Below are positions 10,538 to 20,781 of a stretch of 64,000 nt of DNA, piece by piece. Under the pieces are notes generated by a model, which did no database searches, was not told the origin of the DNA, and saw only the letters and a program-made list of their open reading frames with translations. Position numbers and translations under genes: made by a program. Within the stretch, counting starts at the first letter, position 1. Each line of letters starts with the position of its first letter. The stretch covers positions 1 through 64,000 of the forward strand of contig JAGYLB010000110.1 in the NCBI GenBank assembly GCA_018401055.1. Direction: 5' to 3'. This DNA is from Roseicyclus sp. Its GTDB lineage: Bacteria; Pseudomonadota; Alphaproteobacteria; Rhodobacterales; Rhodobacteraceae.

Positions 10538-11358
10538 CGCAAATCCCCCGGCTGGACGAAATCCATGTCGGTGTAATCGACATTGTCGCCAGCCATCGCC
10601 CAGATGAAGGTGTAGGATCCGATCCCCGCCCCCGCATGGATCGACCAGGGCGGGGAAATCGCAGCCTGTTCGTTGGCGATGACCAGATGTCGGGTTTCCT
10701 GCGGTTCGCCCATGAAATGGATCACGCGCGCCTCGGGGGTCATGCCGAAATATAGATAGGCCTCCATCCGGCGATCATGGACATGAGCGGGCATCGTGTT
10801 CCAGACCGACCCGTCGAGCAATGTGGTATAGCCCAGCACCAGCTGGCAGCTTTCCATCACGAGGGGGTGGATGAATTGGTAGATCACCCGTTTGTTCGAG
10901 GTCTCCGTCGCGCCAAGCTCCAGCTTCTTGGCCTCGGTGATGCGGACAAGGCGGCAGGTCAGCGCGGCATGGGCGGGGGCGGAGGTGATGTAGAAACGCC
11001 CCTGCCCGCCAAAGGTGACAGGCCCAGATCCTTTGCCGAGGTAGAGCACATCGCCTTGATCGAGCGTCCAGACCTGTCCGGCGGCAGCGACCGTGCCAGT
11101 CCCTCCGATATTCACGATCCCCATTTCGCGGCGGTCGAGGAAGCTGTCGGTCTTGGTCTCGGCAACCTTGTCCAGAACCAATTCACCCCCGTCCGGCACA
11201 GCGCCGCCCAATGTGAACCGATCGTAATGGGTATAGATCAGACGGATCTCACCCGCCGCGAACAGGCCTTCGCCCAGAAAATGGCGGCGCAGGTCGTCGG
11301 TGCCGAGCGTGCGCGCGTGATCGGGGTGGACGGCCTGTCGGGTTTCGACGGTCAGCAT
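10534..11358 (-). CDS. kduI: 5-dehydro-4-deoxy-D-glucuronate isomerase (KduI)
   Basis: Isomerase of 274 residues, full length, converting 5-keto-4-deoxyuronate (DKI) to 2,5-diketo-3-deoxygluconate. Family sequence is continuous, including RHFLGEGLFAAGEIRLIYTH, DRREMGIVNIGG, MPAHVHDRRMEAYLYF (with metal-ligand histidines) and IHAGAGIGSYTFIWAMAGDN. The frame is intact. It is preceded by kdgF (9-bp gap) and overlaps kduD, so the three genes give the full route from unsaturated galacturonate to KDG. Confidence 0.97.
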   Translation of the reverse strand: MLTVETRQAVHPDHARTLGTDDLRRHFLGEGLFAAGEIRLIYTHYDRFTLGGAVPDGGELVLDKVAETKTDSFLDRREMGIVNIGGTGTVAAAGQVWTLDQGDVLYLGKGSGPVTFGGQGRFYITSAPAHAALTCRLVRITEAKKLELGATETSNKRVIYQFIHPLVMESCQLVLGYTTLLDGSVWNTMPAHVHDRRMEAYLYFGMTPEARVIHFMGEPQETRHLVIANEQAAISPPWSIHAGAGIGSYTFIWAMAGDNVDYTDMDFVQPGDLR

Positions 11359-11367
11359 AGCGGCTCC

Positions 11368-11685
11368 TTACAGAAAATCGTCGCGGCGCGGGGTGAAGCA
11401 ATCGATCAGGCGACCGGCCTGCAGACAGGTGCAGCCGTGCTCGATGCCCGACGGGATCACGAAACTGTCGCCGGGGCCGACCTCCACTACGTCATCGCCG
11501 ATGCCGAAGCGGAAGCGCCCGCTTTCGACATAGGTGGATTGCACGTGGCTGTGGCTGTGCCTTGCCCCCGCGGCCCCGGCCTCGAAGCCGAAAGCGACGA
11601 TCATCAGATCGGGGCTGTCGGCCAGAACCTGCCGGGTGACGCCGGGGGCGGGGCTGTGGGACGGGAAGCGTTGCAGATGGGTCAT
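11368..11685 (-). CDS. kdgF: KdgF-like cupin, unsaturated uronate processing
   Basis: Single-domain cupin of 105 residues with the metal-binding pattern HSHSHVQSTYVESG and the second cupin motif GDSFVIPSGIEHGC. KdgF proteins of this size speed the conversion of 4,5-unsaturated galacturonate to the linear 5-keto-4-deoxyuronate, the step before KduI. It lies directly upstream of kduI and downstream of the TRAP transporter, which supports the name over a generic cupin. Confidence 0.88.
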   Translation of the reverse strand: MTHLQRFPSHSPAPGVTRQVLADSPDLMIVAFGFEAGAAGARHSHSHVQSTYVESGRFRFGIGDDVVEVGPGDSFVIPSGIEHGCTCLQAGRLIDCFTPRRDDFL

Positions 11686-11701
11686 GGGCGATCAGGCTCC
11701 G

Positions 11702-12979
11702 TCAAAACAGCGATGGCAGCCACAGCGACACCGCGGGGATGTAGGTGACGATCATCAGCGTGACGAGCGCGGCAAGGTAGAAGGGCCAGATCGTGCGGAT
11801 CACCTGACCTACCGGCACCTTGCCCACCGCGCATCCCACGAACAGCACCGCCCCCACAGGTGGTGTACACAGCCCGATGCCAAGGTTCAAAATCATGATG
11901 ATCCCAAAATGCACCGGATCGACACCCACCGCGACCGCCACCGGCAGGAAGATCGGCGTGGTGATGGCAATGAGCGGCGACATGTCCATGAAGGTGCCCA
12001 AGATCAGCAAAACGATGTTGAGGACCAGCAAGATCACCAGCGGGTTCGACGACAGTTCCGTCATCGCGGCCGCCAGCGAGACCGGGATCCGCATATAGGC
12101 CAGCAGCCAGCCAAAGGATGCCGCACAGCCGATCACCAAGAGCACCATCGAGGCCGTGCGCACCGCGCCCAAGGTGGCGGCGACGAATTCCTTCCAGCCG
12201 AGCGTGCGATAGGCCACCAGCGTTATGAACAGCGCATAGACAACGGCGATGCAGGAGCTTTCCGAGGCGGTGAACACGCCAGAGCGCACGCCGCCAAAGA
12301 TGATCGCCACCAAGATCAGCCCCGGCACCGCGTTCAGCAAGATCCAGCCGACCGCCGCAATTCCGGGAAACCGCTCGGTCGGATAACCACGCTTGCGGGC
12401 CACGAGCCAGGCCGTGATCATCAACGCCAGCGCAAGGATCAGCCCTGGCAAGATGCCCGCCGTGAACAGATCGGCGATGGAGATGCGCCCGCCCGCCGCG
12501 ATCGAATAGATGATCAGGTTGTGCGAGGGCGGCAGCATCAGTGCGATGATCGAGGATACGACCGTGACGTTGACGGCATAGTCCTTGTCGTAGCCGCGCT
12601 CCTCCATCTGGGGGATCATCAGACCCCCGATGGCCGAGGCATCCGCCGCCGCCGACCCCGAGATTCCGCCAAAGAGCACCGAGGCGGTGATGTTCACCTG
12701 CCCCAGACCGCCGCGCAGATGGCCGACCGCAGCACCCGCCAGCGCGACCAGCCGCCGGGCGATATCGCCGCGCACCATCAGCTCGCCCGCGTAGATGAAA
12801 AAGGGGATCGCCATCAGCGCAAAGACCGACATGCCGGAATTGAGCTGCTGGAACACGACGACCGGTGGCAAGCCGATGTAGAGGATCGTGGCAAAGGCAG
12901 CGGCGCCGAGGCAGAAGGCCACCGGCGTTCCGATCAGGAGCAGGAAGGTGAAGGTGCCGAAAAGGACGTAGACTTCCAT
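11702..12979 (-). CDS. dctM: TRAP transporter large permease (DctM)
   Basis: Membrane protein of 425 residues with about 12 hydrophobic segments, the expected size for DctM. Family motifs include LFGGISGSAAADASAIGG, NVTVVSSIIALMLPPSHNL and GLCTPPVGAVLFVGCAVG. I chose ATG 12979 (MEVYVLFG) over upstream in-frame starts because it follows the DctQ stop by 7 bp and matches family starts. With DctQ and DctP it forms a sodium-driven importer; operon context points to galacturonate or unsaturated uronates. Confidence 0.95.
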   Translation of the reverse strand: MEVYVLFGTFTFLLLIGTPVAFCLGAAAFATILYIGLPPVVVFQQLNSGMSVFALMAIPFFIYAGELMVRGDIARRLVALAGAAVGHLRGGLGQVNITASVLFGGISGSAAADASAIGGLMIPQMEERGYDKDYAVNVTVVSSIIALMLPPSHNLIIYSIAAGGRISIADLFTAGILPGLILALALMITAWLVARKRGYPTERFPGIAAVGWILLNAVPGLILVAIIFGGVRSGVFTASESSCIAVVYALFITLVAYRTLGWKEFVAATLGAVRTASMVLLVIGCAASFGWLLAYMRIPVSLAAAMTELSSNPLVILLVLNIVLLILGTFMDMSPLIAITTPIFLPVAVAVGVDPVHFGIIMILNLGIGLCTPPVGAVLFVGCAVGKVPVGQVIRTIWPFYLAALVTLMIVTYIPAVSLWLPSLF

Positions 12980-12986
12980 CTGGGGT

Positions 12987-13511
12987 TCAATCCTGTGACA
13001 CGGCGGCTTCGCCGAAACGCGCGGTCGGCAGACCGGCAAGTCGGCGCAGGATGCGCTCGACCGAGAAGAGCAACATCAAGACCCCGCCCCAGATCAGCGC
13101 CCCGTAATTGAAGGCACCCGAGATGCCGATATTGGGGATCGTGGTGTTCCATGTCGTTTGCGCCAGCTGCGCGCCAAAGACGATCATGCCCCCCGAAAAG
13201 GCCATGACGACCAGATCGGACAGCGTGTGCAGCACCGCCTTGGCGCGCGGGCCTAGCACATGCAGCAGCACGTCGAAGCTCAGGTGGTTGCCCTCGCGGA
13301 TGCCGACAGCAGCCCCCAGAATGATGAACCAGCCCATGATGATGACCGACCCGTTGCCGGTCCAGGTGGGCGTGTCATTCAGGATGTAGCGGCCATAGAC
13401 CTGCCATGCGATGAAACTGGTCATCGCCACCAGCCCCACCCCGGACAGGTAGAGCGAGACCTTCGCCAACAGCCCGAAGCCGCGCGCCAGTTTCTCGACG
13501 ATTTCGCGCAT
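12987..13511 (-). CDS. dctQ: TRAP transporter small permease (DctQ)
   Basis: Small subunit of 174 residues with four hydrophobic segments. The conserved DctQ region is seen in VYGRYILNDTPTWTGNGS and GAAVGIREGNHLSFDVLL. It partners the large permease 7 bp downstream in the uronate TRAP system. The frame is intact. Confidence 0.94.
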   Translation of the reverse strand: MREIVEKLARGFGLLAKVSLYLSGVGLVAMTSFIAWQVYGRYILNDTPTWTGNGSVIIMGWFIILGAAVGIREGNHLSFDVLLHVLGPRAKAVLHTLSDLVVMAFSGGMIVFGAQLAQTTWNTTIPNIGISGAFNYGALIWGGVLMLLFSVERILRRLAGLPTARFGEAAVSQD

Positions 13512-13588
13512 GATCGTGCCCCCGCCTGCCAGACGAAAGAGGAGAGCGGGTCGCGCCCTGCGCGCGCCCCGCCCCCGGATTGCCCGGC

Positions 13589-14569
13589 TTACTCGGTGGC
13601 CTGGATGCGCGTCACGAGATCGCGCAACGCGTCGCTCGTCACATGGCGCTCGTAGACAGGCACCATCGCCTCGATGAAGGGGGTCTTGTCGATGTCGTCG
13701 ATGATCTCGACCCCGGCTGCCCGCACGATGGCCTCGGACGCCGCCTCACGCTCGGCCCAGAGCGCGCGCATGTGCGGCACGGCATCGCGCGCGGCCTGCC
13801 GGATCAGGGCCTGATCGTCTGCAGACAGACGGTTCCAACTTGTTTGCGACATCACCAGAACCTCTGGCACGATCAGGTGTTCGTTCAGCGTGTAATAGCC
13901 CGCCACTTCGAAATGGCCGGTGGATTCGAAGCTGGGCCAGTTGTTCTCCGCCCCGTCGATCACACCGGTCTGGATCGCGGAATAAACCTCGCCGAAGGGC
14001 ATCGGCGTGGCGTTGCCGCCCAGCGCATTGACCATGTCGACAAAGACATCGGATTGCATCACGCGAAAGCTCAGGCCCGCCATATCCTCGATCGAGCGGA
14101 TCGGGCGTTCGCTGTTGTAGAAGCTGCGCGAGCCGCCGTCGAAATAGGCCAGCCCGACAAGGTTGTGGTTGCCGAAGGCGGCCAGAACCTCATCCCCGAT
14201 CTCGCCGTCGACGACCGCATGCATGTGTTCGACCGAGCGGAAGATGAAGGGCAGCGAGAAAACCTTGGTTTCCTCGATGATGTTGTTGAACGGCCCGAGG
14301 CTTACGCGGTTCATGTCGATCACGCCAAGCTGGGTCTGCTCGATCGTGTCGGCCTCCTGCCCCAATTGGGCGGAATGGTAGACCTCGATGCAGATGCGGC
14401 CGCCTGAGCGTTCTTCCAGAAGATCGCCCATGTATTCGACGGCGGCGACCGTCGGATAGCCCTCGGGGTGAGTGTCCGACGAGCGCAGGGTGATCTCGCA
14501 GGCCATGGCGCCGGTGGCCATGGCAGTCGTGGCGGCCAACGCCGCAAGTGCCGTCTTGTAGAATGTCAT
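13589..14569 (-). CDS. dctP: TRAP transporter substrate-binding protein (DctP)
   Basis: Periplasmic solute receptor of 326 residues. A cleavable signal peptide ([18 protein letters not shown]...AMAC) is followed by DctP-family sequence: [38 protein letters not shown], and [20 protein letters not shown] then GVIDGAENN with the ligand-binding arginine region (LSFRVMQSD). The start at 14569 has a strong Shine-Dalgarno (AGGGAGGAAAG). It lies between uxaC and dctQ, so the ligand is probably galacturonate or a related uronate. Confidence 0.95.
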   Translation of the reverse strand: MTFYKTALAALAATTAMATGAMACEITLRSSDTHPEGYPTVAAVEYMGDLLEERSGGRICIEVYHSAQLGQEADTIEQTQLGVIDMNRVSLGPFNNIIEETKVFSLPFIFRSVEHMHAVVDGEIGDEVLAAFGNHNLVGLAYFDGGSRSFYNSERPIRSIEDMAGLSFRVMQSDVFVDMVNALGGNATPMPFGEVYSAIQTGVIDGAENNWPSFESTGHFEVAGYYTLNEHLIVPEVLVMSQTSWNRLSADDQALIRQAARDAVPHMRALWAEREAASEAIVRAAGVEIIDDIDKTPFIEAMVPVYERHVTSDALRDLVTRIQATE

Positions 14570-14594
14570 GGTCTTTCCTCCCTCTGGTTGCTTT

Positions 14595-16001
14595 TCACAG
14601 GCGATAGGCCTCCCTTGCCAGCCTGTGGGTGAGGTCTTGCGCGACCTCGAACGCCTCGGCCTCCCGCAGTCGGCCCGTACCGACGAGGGTGGCGAGATAG
14701 GCACAATCCGACCGCCGGGCCACGTCATGGCGGGCGGGGATCGAACAAAAGGCGCGGGTGTCGTCGTTGAACCCGGCGGTGTTGTAGAAACCGCAGGTTT
14801 CCGTCGTCAGCTCGCGGTAGCGGCGGATGCCTTCGTAGCTGTCGAAGAACCACCACGGCGGACCAAGGCGCAGCGCAGGGTATGCGCCCGCCAGCGGCGC
14901 CAGCTCGCGGCCATAGGTCGACTCGTCGAGCGTGAACAGGATCACAGTCAGGTCTCGCTCCATCCCCACGGCATCAAGCAGCGGCTTGAGATTGCCCACG
15001 AAATCGGTGCGGCGCGGGATGTCGAAGCCCTTGTCGCGGCCATGGGCGGCAAAGACCGTACGGGAATGGTTGCGCCAAGATCCGGGGTGGATCTGCAGCG
15101 TCATCCCGTCCTCAAGGCTCATGCGCGCCATCTCGGTCAGCATCTGACCGCGGAAGGCATCGGCCTCCTCCGCCGTGCAGACCCCGCGCAACACCTTGTC
15201 GAAGAGCGCGGCTGCGTCGGACGGCCCGAGGTTCTCGGTCCGGGCGGTCGGGTGGCCATGGTCGGTCGCGGTCGCGCCATGCGCGCGAAAGAACGCGCGC
15301 CGCGCCCGGTGCGCGTTCAGGTAGCCCGCCCAGGTCGTCGTATCCTCGCCGGTCAGCTCGCCGAGCAGGGCGATGTTGTCCGCGAAGCCCTCGAATTCCG
15401 GGTCGACCACAGCGTCGGGGCGGTAGGTGGTGATGACCCTGCCTTGCCAGCCGCTGTCGACAATCATCTTGTGCCAGCGCAGATCGTCCAGCGCCCCTTC
15501 GGTCGTGGCCAGAGCCTCGATCCCGAACCGCTCGAACAGCGCGCGGGGGCGGAACTCGGGCCGGGCAAGACAATCTTCTATATGATCATATATCGCATCG
15601 GCATTGGCGGGCGTCAGCGGCTCGGTCAGCCCGAAGACATGCTCAAAGGAATGGTCGAGCCACATCGCCGAGGGCGTGCCGCGAAACAGGTGGATACCGG
15701 CGGCAAAACGACGCCAGATCGCGCGCGGATCGGCCTCGACCGGGCCGCCGTCGCTGCGCGGAACCCCAAGCTCGGGCAAGGTTGCGCCCTGACTGACGAG
15801 CATTCGGAAAACATAGTGGTCGGGCACGACGAACAGCTCTGCCGGGTTCGGAAAGCGCGCGTTCTCGGCGAACCAGCGCGGGTCGCAATGGCCATGCGGG
15901 CTGAGGATCGGAAGGTCGGCGACGCTGTCGTAAAACGCGCGGGCAAGGCCACGCAGACGCGGCTCGGGTGGAAACAGACGGTCCGGGTCGGTCAGCGCCA
16001 T
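14595..16001 (-). CDS. uxaC: Uronate isomerase (UxaC)
   Basis: Amidohydrolase-fold isomerase of 468 residues that converts D-galacturonate to D-tagaturonate (and glucuronate to fructuronate). Conserved parts are the metal-binding [42 protein letters not shown] and [19 protein letters not shown]. The start [11 protein letters not shown] at 16001 fits family N-termini; an alternative ATG at 16034 touches the putative operator and is less likely. It is the first gene of the nine-gene minus-strand uronate operon. Confidence 0.96.
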   Translation of the reverse strand: MALTDPDRLFPPEPRLRGLARAFYDSVADLPILSPHGHCDPRWFAENARFPNPAELFVVPDHYVFRMLVSQGATLPELGVPRSDGGPVEADPRAIWRRFAAGIHLFRGTPSAMWLDHSFEHVFGLTEPLTPANADAIYDHIEDCLARPEFRPRALFERFGIEALATTEGALDDLRWHKMIVDSGWQGRVITTYRPDAVVDPEFEGFADNIALLGELTGEDTTTWAGYLNAHRARRAFFRAHGATATDHGHPTARTENLGPSDAAALFDKVLRGVCTAEEADAFRGQMLTEMARMSLEDGMTLQIHPGSWRNHSRTVFAAHGRDKGFDIPRRTDFVGNLKPLLDAVGMERDLTVILFTLDESTYGRELAPLAGAYPALRLGPPWWFFDSYEGIRRYRELTTETCGFYNTAGFNDDTRAFCSIPARHDVARRSDCAYLATLVGTGRLREAEAFEVAQDLTHRLAREAYRL

Positions 16002-16034
16002 TGGGGGTCGATCCACTGGAATCACGTTTCCCAT

Positions 16035-16058
16035 AACTGGTATTCTAATATGCCAGTT
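16035..16058. promoter_or_regulatory. Inverted repeat between uxaC and the GntR gene, probable operator
   Basis: AACTGGTAT (16035-16043) and ATGCCAGTT (16050-16058) are inverted repeats with one mismatch and a 6-bp spacer. They sit in the 116-bp divergent promoter region of uxaC and the GntR/FCD regulator. FCD-type GntR proteins of uronate pathways bind short TGGT/ACCA-type dyads, so this is the best candidate site for the adjacent regulator. Binding is inference. Confidence 0.55.
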
Positions 16059-16117
16059 GTGGAAAGCAGATTTTTCCGCTAGGCCTAAAAGGGTCACGCA
16101 GGGCAGGATGCGATCCG

Positions 16118-16809
16118 ATGCTTCAGCTTCAACCCTTCCCCCAGGCCACGACCCAGTCGGCCACGGATATGGTGTTCGACACGCTCTATCAGGCGGTGGT
16201 TCAGTTGGAATTGCCGCCGGGCACGCGCATGTCTGAAGCGGAGGTGGCCGAACGTCTGGGCGTCTCGCGCCAACCGGTGCGCGACGCCTTCTACAGGCTT
16301 GCCTCGCGCGGGTTTTTGTTGATCCGACCGCAGCGCGCGACACTGGTGACAAGAATTTCCGAAGCCGAGGTGCTGCGCGCGGCCTTCATCCGTCTCGCGC
16401 TGGAAACCGCCTGCCTGCGGGCGGCCGTGGAACTGTGACAAAGGCTGACATCGCCCGCCTGCGCGACCTTCTGGCCCGACAGGCCGAAGTCGTGGCGCGA
16501 CGGGACGCACCCGCATTCCATGCGCTGGACGAGGCGTTTCATGCCGACCTTTGCACCATCGCGGGCCAGCCCCGGGTCTGGGATCTGATACAAGAACAAA
16601 AGGGCCACATGGATCGCGCGCGGTTCCTGTCCCTGTCCTTCAACCAAGGCGCGGCGCATGCCGAGCATGTCGGTATCGTCGATGCGCTGGAGACGAGCGA
16701 GGCGACGCTTGCGCTCGAAAGGCTCGACGCACACCTGAGCAAGGTGCGCGCCCATCTGCCCCAGATCCGCGCCTCCCATCCAGACCATTTCGAGGAGCCT
16801 TCGCGATGA
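16118..16809 (+). CDS. GntR family (FCD domain) transcriptional regulator, one frameshift
   Basis: Regulator of about 230 residues. The N-terminal winged helix-turn-helix is clear (LPPGTRMSEAEVAERLGVSR then QPVRDAFYRLASRGFLLI). The C-terminal FCD ligand domain follows after a one-base frame change at 16436, where AAVEL is continued by TKADIARLRDLLARQ, then FHALDEAFHADLC and HAEHVGIVDAL with metal-binding histidines. It is divergent from the uxaC operon and overlaps the sugar kinase start, so it most likely controls both in response to a uronate or KDG intermediate. Confidence 0.88.
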
Positions 16810-17700
16810 CGCGCCTGCTCTGCATAGGGGAATGCATGCTGGAACTGGCGCCCGCAGGCGCGCCCGATACCTATCGCGCGGGCTTTGCCGGCGACACGTT
16901 CAACACCGCTTGGTATGCGCGCCGCCTCGCGCCAGCCGGGCTGGAGATCGCCTACATGACCGCCGTCGGACAAGATGCCGTGTCGGATCGGCTTGAGGAT
17001 TTCACCCGCGCCGCTGGCATCGTGCCGGAGTTCATCCGACGGCCCGACCGCACGCTCGGCCTCTACATGATCGAACTGAAGGACGGCGAACGCAGCTTTG
17101 CCTATTGGCGCGGGCAATCGGCCGCGCGCCGCTGGCCGATGACCTGACCGACCTGCCGGGCATCGGGCCGGGCGACATGGTCTATCTGTCGGGGATCACG
17201 CTGGCGATCTTGCCTGAGGCGGGGCGCGCGCGCGCTTGCTGGCAGCTTTGGATCGCGCGCGAGCAGATGGCGTACGTATCGCCTTTGACCCGAACCTGCG
17301 CCCGCGCCTCTGGCCATCAGCGGACGCGATGCGCGCCACCGTGATGGAAGGCGCGCGCCGCGCCGATATCGCCCTGCCCTCGTTTGAGGACGAGGCCGCG
17401 TGGTTCGGCGACACGGAAATCGCGGCCACCGCCGATCGCTACGCGGCGGCCCGGGGCAAGCCTGATCGCGGTCAAGGACGGACCCGACGACGTTCTTTTG
17501 CGGACGCCGGAAGGCGTGGCTTGGAGTCGCCCCCCGGCCCGCGACGCAGATCGTCGACAGCACGGCGGCAGGCGATGCCTTCAACGCCGGCTTCCCTGAT
17601 CCGGGCTGGAGACGGGTCTGCGCCCGACCGATGCCGTGCAGCAAGGATGCGATGTGGCGGCGAAAGTCACTGCAGCGCAGGGGCACTGGCCGAGGTCTGA
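16806..17700 (+). pseudogene. kdgK: 2-keto-3-deoxygluconate kinase (PfkB family), several frameshifts
   Basis: Phosphorylates KDG to KDPG, the common end of both branches in this cluster. The start (MTRLLCIGECMLELAP) and GFAGDTFNTAWYARRL are typical of KdgK. Middle parts (GDMVYLSGITLAILPE; RIAFDPNLRPRLW; ALPSFEDEAAWFGD) and the ATP/anion-hole motif DSTAAGDAFNAGF are all present, but in three frames, with breaks near 17110, 17235, 17455, 17540 and 17610. The gene overlaps the regulator stop by 4 bp. Whether it is truly broken or the result of indel errors cannot be told here. Confidence 0.8.
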
Positions 17701-17742
17701 CGCAAGGTTGACACCTTCAAGGCGTGCCGCCTCGGATCAACC

Positions 17743-18562
17743 TCACCCTTTCGGATCGCTCTTGTGCAAGAACGCCTCGACCGATGCGCGATGGTCGCGG
17801 GTGGTGTAGCAGATCGCCTGCGCCTGACGGCCCAATGCGAATACCTCCTCGTCCGAGCTTTCGAAGGTCTTGTCGAGGATGGCCTTGGTTAGCGCCACAG
17901 CGGCTGCAGATCCTTGGGTCAGTTCCGCCGCCCATTCGACGCAGATGGACAAAAGCGCATCGGGTGCCACGACCCGGTCGACAAGGCCTATAGCCAGCGC
18001 CTCTTCGGTTTCCACCACGCGGCCCGACAGGATCAAATCCTTGGCGCGCGACAGGCCGACGCGGCGGGGCAGGAAATACATGCCGCCCCCGTCCGACACG
18101 AGGCCGCGTTTGAGAAAGCTCATCGACATCTTGGCGCCATGGGCTGCCACGATGAAATCGCAGGCCATCGCCATATCAAGACCGAGGCCAAAGGCCGCCC
18201 CGTTCAGCGCCGCGATGACCGGCTTGCTGCAACCATGGATGACCGCGATGCCGCGATGGGTCTGTTTTCTGCCGCGTCCAGCCGTTGAAAGGCGACCTCG
18301 TCTTGCGGCGCATCCAGCCTGCGCGCATTCCGCCGATGTCGCCCCCGAAACAGAACCCCTTGCCCGCGCCGGTCAGGATCACGGCGCGCACATCCGCCGT
18401 GCGGTCGGCCCAGTCGAAGGCCGCGATCAGTTCCTGCCGCATCTGGTCATTGATCGCGTTGCGCAGGTCAGGCCGGTTCAGCCGGATGATGGCGGCGGTG
18501 CCACGCATCTCGATCTCGACAAAGGCAAAGGAGGGGGCGGCGTGCGGTGTCTGGTCGGTCAT
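17743..18562 (-). CDS. Enoyl-CoA hydratase/isomerase family protein, one frameshift
   Basis: Crotonase-fold protein of about 265 residues. The N-terminal part carries IIRLNRPDLRNAINDQM and the oxyanion-hole region GKGFCFGGDIGGM. After a frame change between 18175 and 18300 the second part continues with MAMACDFIVAAHGAKMSMSF then KRGLVSDGGG and ALAIGLVDRVV. It is the last gene of a minus-strand set SDR, MmgE/PrpD, hydratase. It should hydrate an enoyl-CoA in the organic-acid pathway; the exact substrate is unknown. It converges on the KDG kinase gene. Confidence 0.85.
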
Positions 18563-18589
18563 CGTCTCTTGATCCTGTTTCGATCCATC

Positions 18590-19969
18590 TCAGGCCTGTG
18601 TCGGATTACGCCCGATCAGCGGCGCGGCCCCCGGCAGATCACCAGAGACCATGACCACATCCTTGAGGCGACGGGCGTCTTCCGCCGCCAGCACGCCCAG
18701 CGTCAGTTCATCGTATTTGGCGAACAGATCCGCATCGCTCAGCGGATCGTCGGGGTCGCCTTTCCGGGTCGGCTGGAAATGGTCCAGCACCGTTCCATCC
18801 GTCAACGTCACCCGCAACCGCGCCTGACGGCGGCCCGGATAGGCGGCGGCGATGTCCGGGTCCTCGGTCACGCGCACACGGGGCATGAAGGCACGCAGAT
18901 CGGCGCGCGCCAGCTGCCCTCGGGGGTAAAGGCTGCCAGCCGCACGCCACCCAGATGCAGCAGCGCCGCCGCGCAATATTGCACACTGAAGCGCGCATCG
19001 CGGGCGCTGCCCACCTCCATCCGGTCGCAGATCGCCTTGGTCGGGCCATAGCCGGCCACCTCGATCAGCGCGACATCTTCGGGGCCGAAGGCGCGCGTTT
19101 CTTGCAGCGCGCGCAGCCCGTCGAGCGTGGGAAAGATATGCCCGCAACAGCCGTGGTTCTTGTAGGTCATACGCGAAATCGGGGTCCAATCGCCCAGACC
19201 CGCAAGCGCCTTGTCCCAATCGCCGGTGCCATCGCTGGCGGCCGCCGCGTAGCCATGGGGTGCGTGCAGGCTGTCCGGCGAGCCGGTAATGCCCGCCGCC
19301 GCCGCCAGCCCCGCCAGCACCCCGGCCTCGGCGGCATGGCCGCAGTGAAGCGGCTGGTCAGGCCCTTGGCCCTGCAGGTTTCCTGATGCCCGCCCGCGAA
19401 GCTTGACGCGATGGCGATCGGCGCCGGCGAATGCCCGCCGCATCCCGCGGCCCTTAAGCATCGCGGTCGATGCTGCCCGCCCCCATCTCGTTGCCCCACG
19501 GTCGCGGTGATGTGCCAGTCGCGGTAATGGCTGGGCGCCGCAGCGCGCATGGCGATCGGCAGCCGACCTCGTAGCCGCCGATCACCTGGCGCGGTGAACT
19601 GCATCCGCGCTAGCCTTCGGTCTGCGCCACGGCCAGCGCGGCGGATATCGTCGGGCTGCCCCGCGTGATGGCCCCATCGCATTAGTGTCGTCGAATTCCA
19701 CCGTGTGGCTGGCCCGTGCCGTTGATCAGCGCCGCATGCCGCGCCGACCCTGTCGGGCCGCCCGTATAGGCCACCGCCCGCCCCTCACCGCGTTCGCTGG
19801 CCAGCGCTTTGGCCAATGTCACCGCAGGCCCTTCGACGCAGCCGGGCAGCATTGACGCAAACCAATCCAGCACCGCGCGGCGCGTGTCGTGCAGCACCTC
19901 AGGCGCGATGTCGCGGTGACGCCAGTCCTCCGCCGCCCCGGCAAGTGCGACAAGGGGGTTGCGACCCAT
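18590..19969 (-). pseudogene. MmgE/PrpD family protein, several frameshifts
   Basis: Relative of 2-methylcitrate dehydratase and cis-aconitate decarboxylase, about 455 residues expected. The start (19969) gives DIAPEVLHDTRRAVLDWFAS then MLPGCVEGPAV and SARHAALINGTGQ. The central part has MTYKNHGCCGHIFPTLDGLR and DVALIEVAGYGPTKAICDRM. The end has RVTEDPDIAAAYPGRRQARL and GRNPTQA. Breaks near 19690, 19450 and 18920 split it. It lies 3 bp after an SDR gene. The family covers several hydro-lyases and isomerases, so no reaction is assigned. Confidence 0.8.
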
Positions 19970-19972
19970 CCC

Positions 19973-20761
19973 CTACCCCCGCTTCAGCACAAGGCCGCCA
20001 TCGACGGGCAACAGCACGCCGGTGACGTATTTCGCCTCGTCGGACGCAAGAAACACGGCCGCATTCGCTACATCCCACGCCTCGCCCATGAACCCCATCG
20101 GCACCAGCGCGTCGCGTTCGGCGCGGATATCTTCGCGCGGGCGACCGCTTTCCTGCGCGCGGCGTTCGATCGCCATGGGCGTGTCGATCAGGCCCGGCAG
20201 GATGGCATTGGCGCGGATGCCGAACCGCGCATTCTCGCCCGCGACATGCTGGGTGAATGTGTTCACCGCCCCCTTGGATGTCTTGTAGGTCACGGTCGGG
20301 CGCAGAGAGAGCGAGGCCGTGGACGAGATGTTGATGATCGACCCCGTTCGCCGCTCGCGCATCGACGGCAGCGCCGCCTTGACCAGCATGAACATGCTTT
20401 TGAGGTTAAGAGTCATGATCTTGTCCCAGACATCGGCATCAAGATCGGGGGTGGCACGGTCGCCCTTGGACAGGCCCACATTGTTGTGCAGCACGTCGAT
20501 CCGCCCGAAACGGTCCAGCGTAGTGGCGATGACCGCCTGACAAGCGGCCTCGTCCGTCACATCGGCCTGCACCACCACCGCATCGCCGCCGATCATGGCG
20601 CGCGTATCTTCGGCCCAGTCGCGGTTGATGTCGACCAGAACGCAGGTCGCCCCTTCCTCGGCAAAGCGGATTGCGGTGGCGCGCCCGTTGCCCGGCGTGG
20701 CGCCCGGTTGCTGCCCCGCGCCTGTCACGATGGCGATTTTGCCCTTCAGCCGTTCGGCCAT
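19973..20761 (-). CDS. SDR family NAD(P)-dependent oxidoreductase
   Basis: Classical short-chain dehydrogenase of 262 residues with an intact frame. The cofactor site is [20 protein letters not shown], longer than the usual TGxxxGxG; NNVG follows, then the catalytic [12 protein letters not shown] and YKTSKGAVN, and the end reads [13 protein letters not shown]. The same insertion-type cofactor loop is found in the SDR at 37088, suggesting related enzymes at both ends of this catabolic region. It is the first gene of the SDR/MmgE/hydratase operon, with two copies of the LysR-linked motif upstream. Confidence 0.9.
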   Translation of the reverse strand: MAERLKGKIAIVTGAGQQPGATPGNGRATAIRFAEEGATCVLVDINRDWAEDTRAMIGGDAVVVQADVTDEAACQAVIATTLDRFGRIDVLHNNVGLSKGDRATPDLDADVWDKIMTLNLKSMFMLVKAALPSMRERRTGSIINISSTASLSLRPTVTYKTSKGAVNTFTQHVAGENARFGIRANAILPGLIDTPMAIERRAQESGRPREDIRAERDALVPMGFMGEAWDVANAAVFLASDEAKYVTGVLLPVDGGLVLKRG

Positions 20762-20781
20762 ACCCTGCCCTTCCCTTGCGA

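Noticed and set aside
11534..13111. Plus-strand open frame of 525 codons opposite the TRAP permease gene
   Set aside because: Composition is almost only charged residues, as expected from the reverse of a hydrophobic membrane protein; no family features.
14568..16082. Plus-strand open frame of 504 codons opposite uxaC
   Set aside because: It mirrors uxaC and has no motif or ribosome site.
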